Assembly: GCA_944472155.2 (NCBI GenBank)
Contig: OX235273.1
Location: 35,747,204-35,811,203, forward strand
From: Trichobilharzia szidati
Lineage: Eukaryota; Platyhelminthes; Trematoda; Strigeidida; Schistosomatidae
Reading direction: 5' to 3'
Length of the DNA stretch: 64,000 nucleotides
Shown here: piece by piece, positions 24,892 through 39,150 of the stretch
Layout of the letters: each line of letters starts with the position of its first letter
How positions within the stretch are numbered: the stretch's first letter is position 1
Position numbers and translations under genes: made by a program
The notes under the pieces: generated by a model
Database searches by the model: none
What the model was told of the DNA's origin: nothing
The model's input: only the letters and a program-made list of their open reading frames with translations

Positions 24892-25930
24892 TCAGGATTT
24901 GATGCGATGACTCGACACCAGTCTTCTTGTTATACACTGTAATTTGTGTGTCTTCTCTTATATCAGTCTCTAATGAAAACTTCATGATAAATGTCTTCTT
25001 GACATGCCGTGTAGTAGAGGCATTTATACGTGTGTGTATATATATGTAGGTGTAGGTATATAAAGTGTATTCATTGCACATGGATATGCGTTGATGAATA
25101 ACTGTATTTCATTTTCCCGAATGTTATAAGTGAGATGTGGCACTGACGTTAGTCACAGTTATAGGTAACCAGTGCACAAATTTAACTTTTGATCGCCATT
25201 TCAATATGTACTTTCCTACAAATGAAATGCTTACAAGTGTTCCACGCCTGCAAATACGATCGAACATCACGTGGATTTACTTCGTGGAATGTCTACATAA
25301 GTTGATTGCCCGGAAAGTATGGGTGGTCTCCCTTTCTCATGAGGGTCATTATCAAAGTGGCAGTAATTTTGATGTTAAGTGGTGAGGCCATCGTCGAGGT
25401 TGCACCCAATTCAATTTTCCTTTCGGCATCATGTGGGTAAGCACACCCCACCGGCAGACTGTCATATCTGTCTCGGTCAGGTAGCAGTCATGTTTCTCGT
25501 GCATATTATTCTATTGGCTACTGAAAAGAAGGTATATGTTCCGAGAAGACACGATGTGATATAAAACACAGGAATGAGCACAGTTTATACCAAAATTTAA
25601 TTTGGAAATAATATGTGGGGCGGATTTATACACTACAATGGATATCAAATGCACACTAGCATAGAAGAATGCCTACCGTAATGGTCTAATTATTCACTGT
25701 ACACTGACTACGGTAAAAGCGTATTCAAAAAGAGTGCTATAAGACTTGCTTAGCCAAACACGAGGGCATGAATAGGTACTAGTGAGCGAAGACCTAATAA
25801 AGAACCGCGATAACAGTATATGGAGATGTCTAAGGAAAAGCACTGTTAAGTATGAAAGTGGCGGTCAGCCAAGATATGTCACTTAAAGATTCAAAAATAA
25901 AAGCGAACACCTGTAGTGGACCTAGCAACT
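24892..25930. other. Inner part of left arm, no gene recognised
   Basis: Mirrors 26,783-27,821 exactly in coordinates. ORFs 25,137-25,385 and 25,379-25,564 are identical in the two arms, but so is nearly all DNA here, so that says nothing about coding. Confidence 0.45.
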
Positions 25931-26782
25931 AAGTATGTCTATATACACAATTAAAAAGGACAGAACGAATACTAACAAATATGTATAAATAAGATATTCA
26001 GTTTACTTAAGTTAGTATACACAAAAAAACTGAAGTTATTTGAAGAAAAGCTATAATAATCAGAAAATACTCAAATTATAGACGTACAAAATTATAGGGA
26101 TGAAATCGTCCTTTTCTTGATTATGCAAATCCTCAACTACACCTTAGAGATGTCAACCGTCGGAGATCTCCCGCGTAGAGAAAAGCAGGCAGGAACAAAA
26201 TATCTTAACGTGGATGTGTCAATCAGTGTGAGACAGAGTTGTTCGGCAGATGTGCTGAACGAGCCACTGGAGAGAGAGAAACCGATTCGTTCGTTGCTCG
26301 TGGTCCAAGGTTGAGTCCTTTTCGATCTTACATAACAACCACGATTTTCATTGGATTCCTTATTTTTCGGTGAACATATAATTTGATATGTTTTTCGGCA
26401 GCCACACACCGATATGTAAGATGTTTCGCTAATATGTAGGGCACGTTCAACGTCACCCACACAAGCCTGGAGGTGAAATTAATAAATCCAACCGAATCAA
26501 CCTCACATTATCCAAATAAACGTCTAGACCATCTGTGGGCGCTCTAGGTGTTTCAGGTTTTGTTTCGACGGGTAGACATTCGGCCAGGCTCGGACGCCAG
26601 TTTGCTCTCCTCTCTTGCTGGAATCAGGATCATATGCTTGGCAGAATGATTGGCACGAAATTCCCCCCGATCAATTTATCTTCAGTGTATATATTTGTCT
26701 AATTACTTTCACTAATATATAAGTAATATCCTTTACCTCTAGTCTACAAATAAACACTCAGACATTCAGCTTGTCTTCTTTG
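25931..26782. other. Unique spacer at the palindrome centre (852 bp)
   Basis: This DNA is not shared between the arms. It carries overlapping ORFs of 107 aa (26,137-26,460, minus) and 65 aa (26,117-26,314, plus), neither recognised. No inverted repeat continues into it. Confidence 0.7.
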
Positions 26783-27829
26783 AGTTGCTAGGTCCACTAC
26801 AGGTGTTCGCTTTTATTTTTGAATCTTTAAGTGACATATCTTGGCTGACCGCCACTTTCATACTTAACAGTGCTTTTCCTTAGACATCTCCATATACTGT
26901 TATCGCGGTTCTTTATTAGGTCTTCGCTCACTAGTACCTATTCATGCCCTCGTGTTTGGCTAAGCAAGTCTTATAGCACTCTTTTTGAATACGCTTTTAC
27001 CGTAGTCAGTGTACAGTGAATAATTAGACCATTACGGTAGGCATTCTTCTATGCTAGTGTGCATTTGATATCCATTGTAGTGTATAAATCCGCCCCACAT
27101 ATTATTTCCAAATTAAATTTTGGTATAAACTGTGCTCATTCCTGTGTTTTATATCACATCGTGTCTTCTCGGAACATATACCTTCTTTTCAGTAGCCAAT
27201 AGAATAATATGCACGAGAAACATGACTGCTACCTGACCGAGACAGATATGACAGTCTGCCGGTGGGGTGTGCTTACCCACATGATGCCGAAAGGAAAATT
27301 GAATTGGGTGCAACCTCGACGATGGCCTCACCACTTAACATCAAAATTACTGCCACTTTGATAATGACCCTCATGAGAAAGGGAGACCACCCATACTTTC
27401 CGGGCAATCAACTTATGTAGACATTCCACGAAGTAAATCCACGTGATGTTCGATCGTATTTGCAGGCGTGGAACACTTGTAAGCATTTCATTTGTAGGAA
27501 AGTACATATTGAAATGGCGATCAAAAGTTAAATTTGTGCACTGGTTACCTATAACTGTGACTAACGTCAGTGCCACATCTCACTTATAACATTCGGGAAA
27601 ATGAAATACAGTTATTCATCAACGCATATCCATGTGCAATGAATACACTTTATATACCTACACCTACATATATATACACACACGTATAAATGCCTCTACT
27701 ACACGGCATGTCAAGAAGACATTTATCATGAAGTTTTCATTAGAGACTGATATAAGAGAAGACACACAAATTACAGTGTATAACAAGAAGACTGGTGTCG
27801 AGTCATCGCATCAAATCCTGACACGAGTT

Positions 27830-28686
27830 CACATGATATTATTTACACTATTTTGGGGACTACTTACAATTCAGGTATGAACAGACGAGTGGCTTAAATA
27901 TAATTTCGTCCCTTGAATTGCGACAATTTCTTTGAAAAGGTTCGAGGTAGTTTGTCAAGTGAATCGTGAGAATTCTTCACTTAAATTTTACCGAAACTTC
28001 TATAGAAATACAATTGTTACGGTTGTCCACTTTTACTCACCGTCTCATGTTTAGGGAAATATTCTGTCAAAGTCTAGGCAGACGTAATACAAATAAACGT
28101 ATCTATGTGAGCCACAAATCTCGGGCTGTTGATAAGCGTTACCAGCTTCATAGCTTATGAACAAAACCAGGTGCAAGATTCTTGGAGAGGAACTTATTTT
28201 ACAGAATTCACACACCGATATATAACCCCATACTTTTTAAAATCTTGCTCAGCAAGGAGGATAAATATTAAACTGAACCTGGAATACATGTCATGTGATA
28301 TAAAATGATAAACGTTGAAGTAAATACACAGGTATTATATAGGCCTTATCTTCAGCCTACCTTAAACTGTGATATGCCTCTCATGAAAACGCAATGAAGT
28401 AAGACAGAAGATTGCTGAAATTTCCCCGATTCACTGGAGTGATAAAAGAGAGGCGAAAGTGAGCATCAATCTTCTCGAGATATGATGTGACATATCAAAC
28501 GAATATATGAAAATCAAATGCCGGTAGAAAGCTCCGCGAAGGGCTCCATTTGCAGTGAAAGTGTGAAAAGTATATCACCAATTAACATTTTGGACTTAAA
28601 ATTATTTAGAAACAGGAGGCATCAATTTTATTTGAATTGATGGAATTGTTCGTTTGAAGTAACCATGACTACTAGTCGCTCGTAGA
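27830..28686. other. Upstream flank of right beta-tubulin
   Basis: Non-coding counterpart of 19,543-20,401, with small indels near 28,230-28,300 relative to the left arm. No other gene seen. Confidence 0.4.
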
Positions 28687-28694
28687 TATATATA
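28687..28694 (+). promoter_or_regulatory. TATA-like promoter element, right beta-tubulin
   Basis: TATATATA lies 85-92 bases before the ATG, at the same relative position as in the left copy. Confidence 0.45.
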
Positions 28695-28778
28695 CGCTAC
28701 TGCACCGGTTTGGTTTCAAAGTCTTGGCTCGCTATTTGTATTGAGTTCTGTTATTGTTGTTGCTAGTGTCTTGTCAGG

Positions 28779-30180
<1,402 letters not shown>

Positions 30181-30213
30181 GTGGTCAATGTTGGTGCTGT
30201 TAGGTGTTAGTTG

Positions 30214-30219
30214 AATAAA
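30214..30219 (+). terminator. Polyadenylation signal AATAAA, right beta-tubulin
   Basis: AATAAA lies 34 bases past the stop, followed by T-rich sequence, mirroring the left copy. Confidence 0.7.
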
Positions 30220-31399
30220 TTTTTTAATTTGTGTCAAACCTTGACTTTTTCTTCGCGTTTCCGTATATCAGTAATTGTACTTGTCAAATGTTTCTCGTTG
30301 GTTTGTACTTGCTTTGGTGGCGTTAGGCTGCTTGGTCGTTTCATACGATAGTGCTAGGTTAGGGGATTAACGCACTTTTGAGTTATGTGAGTTACAAATT
30401 AACTCGTGTATATTGTACTGAAGGTATGAGTAGGGAGTAGATACTTTGGATACCCGTACGTTGGAGGGAGTTGTGTTATTACAATTTTGAGTATATGGTG
30501 TTGGATTTCGTTAGGGTTGGAGAAATGCCTCTCTTAATAGTATTTGTGTTATGAATGGGCAAGCAAATGCTTGGTAGCGAGGTATGCTCCATAACGAAGT
30601 AATAGGATAGGTATATGTAACGTCAACAGGTATGAGTGGATGTTATTCTGAGAGTGAGTGAGTGTAGGTGTGAAGACTATTCGAAGGGTGGTTCGTGTTG
30701 GTTGTAGAAGGGTAATACAAGAGTAGTCAAGTAGAGTTAACCAATTTGATGTTTTGTAGTTCTTCATTAGGAAGTGGGACAGAGTCTGTTGTTTGACTAG
30801 TCAGACTGTGAAAGTTGGCTTTAGTGTGGTGATATGAGTCTTCTTGGGAGTTTGGTGACGGAATCCGGTACCGATTGATAGAGCTTATCCTGCTATATTT
30901 TATTACTATAGCTCTGAGGCTTCTGTGATTGTGGGCCTAGTAGGATGCGAAAACGCCGGTAGTAAATATCTGTGTGGAGTATTCGTTGGAGAAACTGATT
31001 GTGAGTTGTGTTCGTTGACCAACTGGTGTGGGATTTTAAACTTCGATAGTAGTTTATTCGGTGTTATTTTGGAGTCTTTTGTTGATGGCCTATAACGTGT
31101 AGTAGAATTATCAGACCCTTGTTTCTGAGATAGAATAAAGTGTCTACGAAGTGATAGGTGTAGATTTTCTACTTTATTTTCATAGATAAGTAGTGAGACC
31201 CCTTTCTTCACTCAGTCCTAATTCACACACAGCAGGAGCTGCTGTTTCCAGAATGACATAGTTGTGCTTGTGTGAGTGAATGAATGAATGCGAGACTGTA
31301 TTTCGTGTTGAGGATGACGTATAAGTTGTGTTAGATATAGTAGAATAGAAGCATATTTTCCGCTTCATAAGATACTAAAATAATAATGGAGTAGTAGAT
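30220..31399. other. Unassigned arm sequence 3' of tubulin (right)
   Basis: Counterpart of 16,831-18,009. No gene recognised; differences from the left arm are scattered single bases. Confidence 0.4.
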
Positions 31400-32588
31400 T
31401 TGTGGATGTTTCTGATGGTGGTGATGTGTTGTTTGAGCTGGATGATTTATGGCGAAAGTTTGTGTTTCTTGCTATCTGTTGTGGAAATTACTGCACATTG
31501 AAGTGTGGCATTCTAGTTTATTATTACTGGTGGTGTGGTGAACTTTCACTCAAAAGGACTCATGTGTTTGATATCATAAGTTGTGTTGCACAGCTGAATA
31601 GTAGAGTAGATATTTTAGGAGTCTTTGTAAGTGCTAGAGAGTAGTGATGCACGACCAATGAATGATACTTTGGCAATTTCAGGTGATATAGAAGTGTTGA
31701 ACAAACTAGTCAGACGCTTGAATTGGTGTTTCTCCCATCTTATGAACGTCCTACTTTACATGGTTTATTTTCAATTGTCACTCCAGAGGTCTGATGGAGA
31801 CGAGGATTTTGCCTAATTTAAGGTGTTCAGATGACATGCAGTCATCTCAGTGCTGTGAAGAAAATCCGAAGAATCAGAGGGTAATTCGTGTGTGTTTAGG
31901 GACGTAATGTTTGAGCTAATGAAAATACACTATGTCTGACTACTGTGATTTGGCTGTTTGCTAGGAGACAAAATGTGGTAGAATTCTTGTCACTTGTTCA
32001 GATTACATGTTAGCCCTGATATTGACTTGTCAATAGTGAATACAGCCGACTGGATAAGATTTGTGCTATAGTTTGTTTTGAAGTCTTTGCATGGCAAGTT
32101 AAACTGAAGAGCGTGGATCGACAGTGTGAATGGAGCTTGAACAGAAAACATTGGGTTTCTTATGCCATCCATCAATCTCGTCTCGTATCAATAAACTTGA
32201 TGTTCTAACTCAGACATACAAACTGCAGTAATAATTTGTAATTTCAGCCACCCACTTCGGTTGTGTGCTACGGGGAATCGTTGACGTAAGACTTTGAAAC
32301 TTTTCGACAATCCATCTAAGTTGTAACAACATACGTAGGTAGGAGTTGTAAAGGAAATCCTGCGTTTTAAAAATGCTAAATGCCACTACAATCAACTCAG
32401 GGGACGAGTGTATAACCAGTCTCACAGGAGATAGCAAAACGCTTGTTGCAACATGTTGTATAGTGATTAGCTTATATACCGTCGTGATCCCAAGTGGTTC
32501 ATTCAAGTATGAGTACCTTTATGATTATTGCAGACATTATTTGGACGGTGCTTCCAGAATGTTTATTGACATTTTGAAATCCGATTAG
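31400..32588 (+). pseudogene. Possible spliced gene or gene relic downstream of tubulin (right arm)
   Basis: Exon-like pieces on the plus strand: 31,402-31,630 ending TCTTT|GTAAGT; 31,683-31,788 (EVLNKLVRRLNWCF...) after TTTCAG; 31,823-31,880 (CSDDMQSSQCCEENPKNQ); an open stretch near 32,030-32,208; a ~37-nt piece after TTTCAG near 32,250; and 32,373-32,588. Phases of the second and third pieces agree here, while the left arm has one extra base, but the first junction is out of phase. No domain recognised. Coding status doubtful. Confidence 0.27.
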
Positions 32589-33607
32589 AGTAAGTGTGTA
32601 GCTGTCAATCTCCTATAGCCTAGATAATACAACAGCTGTAGGAAATTCGACAGGGTGTTCCGATGGCTTTGTGGTGAAGTAATGGGATGCAATTACACCA
32701 CCTGTAAGACATTTTCTTACTGAGATAGTATTACTAACTAACTACTAAAATTTTCCTCAAACAACTGACTGTCTTTCAAAGTGATGTAGACAGACTGCGT
32801 GTGAACTAACTGAAATGATTCACAGTAGCATATTGAGATTAACAGCGGATTATATACAACCATCTTAGTTATGTATTCCACTTCGTCAGTATCCTCATGA
32901 CATGAGTGTGACCACTAGGGTATGTTTTCACATGACTTCAAATGTGTTTGGATGATTGTTGAAGGTTTGCGTTCAGGTAGATCAGTTGGTGGGTGATGAC
33001 ACGCTTAGTTCGGTGTGGAACGTTATGTACTTACTGTTTTCGCATAACTTAGAGGAAGAGAACTCAGCAATGATCAACCCATTTCTGAACTGTCTTATTC
33101 TACCATCGAAGTAATTCGTAATGGGATGGACACTCATTTGACCGAGATCCGATCGTAGCACTAGTCGAGTGTTTGTTACACTGTTCAAAGTTAGTTGTTA
33201 TTAGTGAAAGCGTATTCCCTGTTTGTACTTGAAACGCTTCTCCGTCTAATGAGAACTCAGCTAACATAAAAAGCTCATCACTACTCATTTTGAATAATTT
33301 CTGTCTATTTAAGTTGGCAGATACTGTGATTGTTACAATTCCACAATTTTACGCCTCGTATAATCCTTTCATCATCAAACATTTCACCATCAACTGTCTT
33401 AATTAGATTTCATCTTTAATACCGCATCATGGTACTAATAAGAAGCGGAAAGTCAGCTGCTAGTGGTTGGATGACTGTGGATTACTCCAGTTATACCGAC
33501 TGATGCATTCACCATCTTGTCTGTTAATCAACATAGTCATGTCAACTGAACATATATGAGTGACCAGCTTGTCAGTCTAGCGAATCACCTGCACACTGGT
33601 CAACCTA

Positions 33608-33780
33608 CCAGTGGTTAGGACTCTCGCCGACCATGCACATGGTCCGGGGTTCGATCCCTTACCGGCGCACACCCGATATCTATGGTCGGCCTGAATTTGG
33701 GCTACCGATATCCATGCTGAAAATTCCATACTTGTACTGTAAATACGGTGTGGAATCAAGCTGTAAATCAAAAATAAAAC
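33608..33780 (+). repeat. tRNA-derived SINE (family 3), right arm
   Basis: Mirrored partner of 14,465-14,634 with the same 5' truncation and an A-rich 3' end. The B-box GGGGTTCGATCC is better kept than in the 6,905 copy. Confidence 0.75.
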
Positions 33781-34077
33781 CAAAAAAAAAATAGTATTAA
33801 GGGCAAAATCTATTAGAAGGCTGAATCAGAGATTGGTTAGGAACTGATGTGGTGGTTTGCTCGCGTAGCCCAGTGAATAGCCGTCTCAATTTGCGTAAAG
33901 TTCAGCATTAATAACTTATTTCACCACATCATTACTACTCAACTAACTACTCAAATGCTTTCCTCTGTCTTCTGCATATCAATATAATAATACTACTATT
34001 AATGCATATCATAATAGTCACACGAGAACTGAGTCGAATCCAGTTCTAAACATCATAGTACTGTCGTGACAACCAGT

Positions 34078-34430
34078 CTTTGGAGGCTGACGGTATTGAC
34101 GTCTGCGAATTGTACGGAGTATACAGACGCAAGATCTTATACCAACAACTTCTAAAAAATTCGTTTCTCGTGTACCAAATACAAAGCAAAAGACCAGACT
34201 TAGTCGTCCAAAGTACGAGATATATTTCGGGACCAAATAGTAAGCCGTTTCGAGTGCTTATCTAGCTAGTGATTGTGCACGCAGGTGACACGATGGAGTA
34301 CCAAATGGCAAGGATGCTTGACCGGAACCCTTCAGCTAAACAAGTCGACTTAAACAGTGAGGGTTAGCATCCGATGTTCAGTGATGATTGCTGTGGTCGA
34401 TAATTTTGGGGAATTATTTACCGTTACAAG
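34078..34430 (-). repeat. Uncharacterised ~350 bp dispersed repeat (right arm)
   Basis: Mirrored partner of 13,815-14,165 and homologous to 59,573-59,927. Confidence 0.6.
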
Positions 34431-35339
34431 TCTATCAACTCTAAGCAGATGTTTCTGAAACTAATTCATGTAATTGTATTGGATTGCATCAGGGAATAAA
34501 TTTATTCAGGTTAAATAACTGACGACACTCATCTTATTGATTGAAAACACTCGTCTTGTTCCTCATCTCAAATTGATTCATTGATAACACTGATGTTATT
34601 TCTCAATGTGCTTTATCTTCCTATGATTTGTTGCACGCATGTCCGTTGAAATTCACATTGGATTTTGTGTATTTTATTCATACGTCTAATCATCAATTTG
34701 TTACTCATATATATATGGATATGAACGGAGTTGGAAATTTGTGTGAGTGCCTTGGTACTGATGACAATGAGTGGTGAATGGTGATCGGAATGTCATTAGT
34801 AAATAATAGTGTATATCATTGTGTGCATTATATTACCAAGTAAAATTGCTCTATGATGGAGTAATGTTCTACGAGGGTGCTAAATTTCCGTTCTTGTAGC
34901 TATATGAGACTTTTACAGAGATTGATTTCATGTATGCTTAGCAAATATTCACCGTTGTGTGACTGAATAGAAGTTATTGATTTTCCTGTATTAAATTGTG
35001 TGGTTAATCAGCCTTAGGTTTCTCGTTCACGTAATTTAGAAATTCAACTTCAGTGTTAATAGAATTAATTGCCTAAGTTTTCACTTGTGCCTTCTTGATA
35101 TAACGCAGTTGGACACAGCATTTGAAAGATATTAGAGATCGTGAAGACGCATTTGAATGCCAGTGTACAGATTGTAGTTGGATTCTAGTAAGTAACTGTG
35201 TCACTAACAGATTTAAGTAGAAAATCATCTGATAAATTTGATGGGAATTCGTCTATGGTGGGGGATAGCCACAGGTTGACTGCATTATTCATGTGATTGT
35301 TCTACTTAGTCACACCTACTTCGGACGCTCTAAACTCCC
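34431..35339. other. Right-arm stretch with decayed PLE terminal fragment
   Basis: Counterpart of 12,911-13,814. Contains the decayed terminal module near 34,760-34,875 and nothing else recognised. Confidence 0.35.
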
Positions 35340-36245
35340 CTCACTTTAGAACAAAAGCAATTATGCCGAACATGTGTTGACGATATTTTCATTGTCTGTG
35401 AAAGTAGATCAGAAGCTGAAGAACTGCTGATAAAATTCGGCTGATGCCATCTGAATATCAACTTCGCAACTCCTAAACGTTTCTCTATTGAAAAGGACTG
35501 ATAGCACAATCGAGAGATCTATATTTAGAAAGCCTTCATGGACAGGACAGTACAAACATTTTATAAAAGCTATGTTCCAATCGAGGATAAAATCAACTTA
35601 GTTAGAACACTGTTCAGTAGGGCACGAAACATTTGTTCTGACAGAACAGTTGAACGTGAAATAGATACTCTGAAGGATACTGCATCTAGGAATGTATATC
35701 ATGAGAAGTTGATTGATAAACACTCTAAAGAAATGGGCCCCTGCAAAACTATCCAAATAGTTCCGAAGTATTCTGTCTATGTCAGTATGCCACTCGACGG
35801 AGATGATGTACAAGCGGTAGTTAAAGTGAGATTCGATAAAGCTATCAAGAAACCTCATTATGCTGCAAAACGTGTTTCTCTTAACACCAATAAGCGAGTG
35901 CTTCAACAATCTGAGAAGGACTAGTTGCCAATCCTCGGCACTTCAAACTGCGTATATCAGTTTGAGTGTGTTTGTGGAAGCGAATACATAGGTGTTACAT
36001 AAAGGGGATTGTCCACTTGCATGATGGAGCATTCACCAAGGTGGTTGGAAACAGGTGAATTCAAAGCACCAAAACGCTCAATAACAAAGCAGGTTTTGGT
36101 CTATCGACATGATATTGACTCTGTCAAGTCATTTATTGTTGTCAGCAGACAAGAAACAGGAAGATGCTTGCAATTTCAGAGGCTTGTGCAATTCGAGTTT
36201 ATAAACCAGGTCTTGGTGTCGAGAAGTAGATGGTCGTCACTCTGA
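35340..36245 (+). mobile_element. Penelope-like element (PLE-E), right-arm copy
   Basis: RT palm CVDDIFIVCESRSEAEELL at about 35,370-35,430, thumb frame 35,538-35,924, then CVYQFECVCGSEYIGVT and GLSTCMMEHSPRW around 35,950-36,050, the GIY-YIG nuclease start. Stops divide the blocks. The copy was present before the inverted duplication. Confidence 0.75.
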
Positions 36246-36568
36246 TTCTACCATGGTAATACGTATTACTTATTAACTGTTATTATCATTATTAGTATTA
36301 TCAATACTACTCATTTCGGAATTCTTGATATACTTAAGTTCCTTGTGTGATGATGGCTAGTTGTTTATCTAAGTGATGCAATTGAACCGTAATGCATTTT
36401 ATCTTAATTTTAATCCCTCGTATTCCTTTCCCCCTGTCTATTTGAACATCACCTGAAAAGTGTTCACACGCGTCGTTTAGTATGATTAATAATTTATTTG
36501 CTTACCAGTCTTATATCTCCCAATGTATTTCTAATAGTATATATGTATGTCCGTGTATGTAGAGTACT

Positions 36569-36619
36569 GAGCAGCTGACGAGTGCTACCGAAATTTGGTG
36601 AATTCATTAAATCCTGCTT
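36569..36619 (+). ncRNA. Hammerhead-ribozyme-like motif (right arm)
   Basis: Stem I AGCAG (36,570-36,574) pairs with CTGCT (36,614-36,618). The core is CTGACGA (36,575-36,581), then GAA at 36,590-36,592. Stem III is 36,593-36,612, a nearly perfect 20-base hairpin centred on GAATTC. The presumed cut follows ATC at 36,613. The 8-base stem II is weak here and differs from the left arm by one base. It lies ~0.3 kb past the PLE-E frame. Confidence 0.5.
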
Positions 36620-38150
36620 TATTGACAACATTTGTGTTGTTTGTTATAAATTCGTATCGGGAAATAGAAGATTTCCTATTGTTCGTCTTTATTACTTCTA
36701 GGGTTTAACGAACTACTTATTGATTTTACCTCTCACAACTGTTCCGCCTCTCCTGCTGTGAGAATGATTCATTGAAAAGACAATCCTCTGCACTGATTAA
36801 TCACTCTGTCAAGTTTTGATTCACAATGCAAAATATTCTGAAACCTTTTAACCAATAAACAATGTGAACACATTTATCTTCACTCTGGAATCATCTAAGC
36901 AACAAGCAGCACACTGGTCAACATTATACATTCCTGAAATATCATAAACTCGGGTAAAGATGGCTAACAGGTCATTACTCTTCTGATTTCAATAATTTTC
37001 CCACCTTAGATTCAGTCGGTCATAAGAGTAGTCATCGGTATACCGAATATAAAATCTGTAGTCTACTGACGAGGGCTTTGTTTTGTTTACATTCTCTTTT
37101 TGAATAGTAAGAGACATCGGGTAGTAGATGGGCACTACTCACTATTGAGAAAATTAACATGAGAGAATTTATTTCTTATGTGGGATATTACTAGTGGTTA
37201 CTTATCCAATCTCAGAGGATGCACACAGGAAATACGCACTGTGAAGCATTTTCTCTACGTTTTCAATGAACAAATTACCCACTTTTTCACACGTTCTTTG
37301 ATATGAGTGAAAATAAACCTACTCACTTTTTCTCACACCACTTATAATCACTTCCACTCTTTAGGTGGAATGTTTCCAAGGGTTTCACTCATTTGAAATA
37401 TATTCATGAAATAATTCTCCGACTGGCTACTTTCCAATGACAAGCAGAAAATAACATCAAGGCAACATATTTGGGAAAGGGATTGGGGTGATCAGACCGG
37501 AATGTTGCATCAATCCATGAATTCTCTGACTGTTAGTTTGAGCCAACCACATACGGAGGTGTAGCCTGTCTGACTGGAGAATGTTGGTGGGAGGGCTCAA
37601 TGTCGTACTCAGTAGTACTGATCCATTCACTGCTCATGACCTCTAATATTCATTAAATTCTCATTACCTTTTTCTCCCTGTCTCCTACACTTCCATTCAT
37701 TGTGCTTTCTTTTTATGTGTGTGGTTTTTGTGAAGTGTGTCAACTTAAACGGCTGCCACTTTTCTGCAGATCCTTACGCGTGAGGTTCAGTTTAAGCTTC
37801 AGTAGGAGACCAGTATCACTCAGATCATTGTGTGGAATTATCTGTCAGAGATTAGGTGCAACTGTGTTGTTGACCTACAGGTCACGTCTGGAAACCATTT
37901 TCGTTTCTTCTACAAATCATTGTAAGATTACCTAGTCAGTGTGAATATTTTTCTGTGAAAAGTAAATTTCCGCTTTCTATAGTTTTCTCGAGGTGATTTG
38001 ATTCGTGACAACATCAGTCTATAATTCGTTTTTATAAATGAAAATTAGAAAGTATGGAGAGAGCGTAGAAAAACGAAAAATAAGGAGCTAGACGCTACTA
38101 AATGCGTGGCAGATGAACACATAACATTGACTTTCCACTGCGTATGATAA
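36620..38150. other. Unassigned outer right arm
   Basis: Homologous to 10,201-11,620 with more indels. About 37,540-37,620 resembles an RTE/SR2-like C-terminal fragment absent from the left arm. No gene. Confidence 0.35.
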
Positions 38151-38359
38151 GGTCTTCTGTAGTACAGTACAGAAATCGGAATCATATTGCCTTCGACAGA
38201 TCTACTGAATAATAATTATGATAAAAGACAGTTGCAGCGAAGGAAATTTCCTTTTCGACGAAATCATCAACTAGTCTGTACATTCGTGTATTTATAACAA
38301 ATGGGTTGATAAGTTCCAGAATAATTTCCGGTCAAGGGTCAAATTAATAAAATTACAAT
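38150..38359 (-). mobile_element. PLE-C 3' UTR fragment at outer edge of right arm
   Basis: Minus-strand copy of the PLE-C UTR, homologous to 38,945-39,110 on the plus strand. The homology continues a little past the palindrome edge, to about 38,390, where a plus-strand PLE-C frame starts. The two PLE pieces are thus head to head. Confidence 0.6.
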
Positions 38360-38394
38360 TAAGAATTAAAATGCTATAATAAACAGGGGGACGG

Positions 38395-39145
38395 ATAACA
38401 CACATCTGGTCAATTCGGGACATTCAGCGCCATTGGAAAAATCCTTCGAAATAATATATAAGATTCGATCCAACGTATCAAAGGGAGTAAAATTAAGACA
38501 TATGGGCATAGCCGAGGCACTAGTTATCCAAAAGCTCAAACCCATTGTATGTATCCAAAAGAAATACGTCCAACCCTTGTGTCTGCCATGGCCTTCATGA
38601 ACAGGCAATTCTTTTAGTAATGACCATTCCATTGCCTTTCTTGTCCAAACTTCCTGTTTATTCATGTTATTTTTAAGTTTTTCTTAATCCCTCCACCATT
38701 TACACTACCATATTTTCATATCCAAACTTCCTGTCTATTTTGTCATTTTATTATTTCTAAATATTTAATCCCTAACTGCATAATGAATTATTCGTCACAT
38801 TAGTTATGATCCCACTAGATTTTTTATCCAAACATCCTGTTTATTTTTTTGTTATTTCTACATTTCTAACCCCCAATTGAACAATATGTAAATCTTCTCA
38901 GTAATTATGATGCTACTTTGTTTGAGTTTTATCCGTTGCCCTGTTTATTATGGCATTTTAATTCTTAATTGTAATTTCATTAATTTGACTCTTGACTGGA
39001 AATTATTCTGGAAATTTTTCACCCATTTGTCATAAATACACGAATGTACAGCCTAGTTGATGATTTCGTTGAAAAGGAAATTTTCTTCGTTGCAATCGTC
39101 TTTTCAATAATTCCTATGATCCAATTATGATAAAATAATAATAAC
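38395..39145 (+). mobile_element. Penelope-like element (PLE-C), endonuclease C-terminus and 3' UTR
   Basis: From about 38,400 the plus-strand frame reads HLVNSGHSAPLEKSFEIIYK, then VKLRHMGIAEALVIQK and CIQKKYVQPLCLPWPS before a stop near 38,600. This is the C-terminus of a PLE GIY-YIG region (HL..GH...SF.IIYKI......IAEAL.I....CIQKK...PLCLPW). The 3' UTR runs to about 39,145 and contains TTGATGATTTCGTTGAAA near 39,057, a possible decayed hammerhead core. Confidence 0.7.
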
Positions 39146-39150
39146 TGTAT

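Noticed and set aside
25137..25564. Two ORFs conserved exactly in both palindrome arms as evidence of genes
   Set aside because: The surrounding non-coding DNA is equally identical, so identity does not indicate coding; no motif or codon bias seen.
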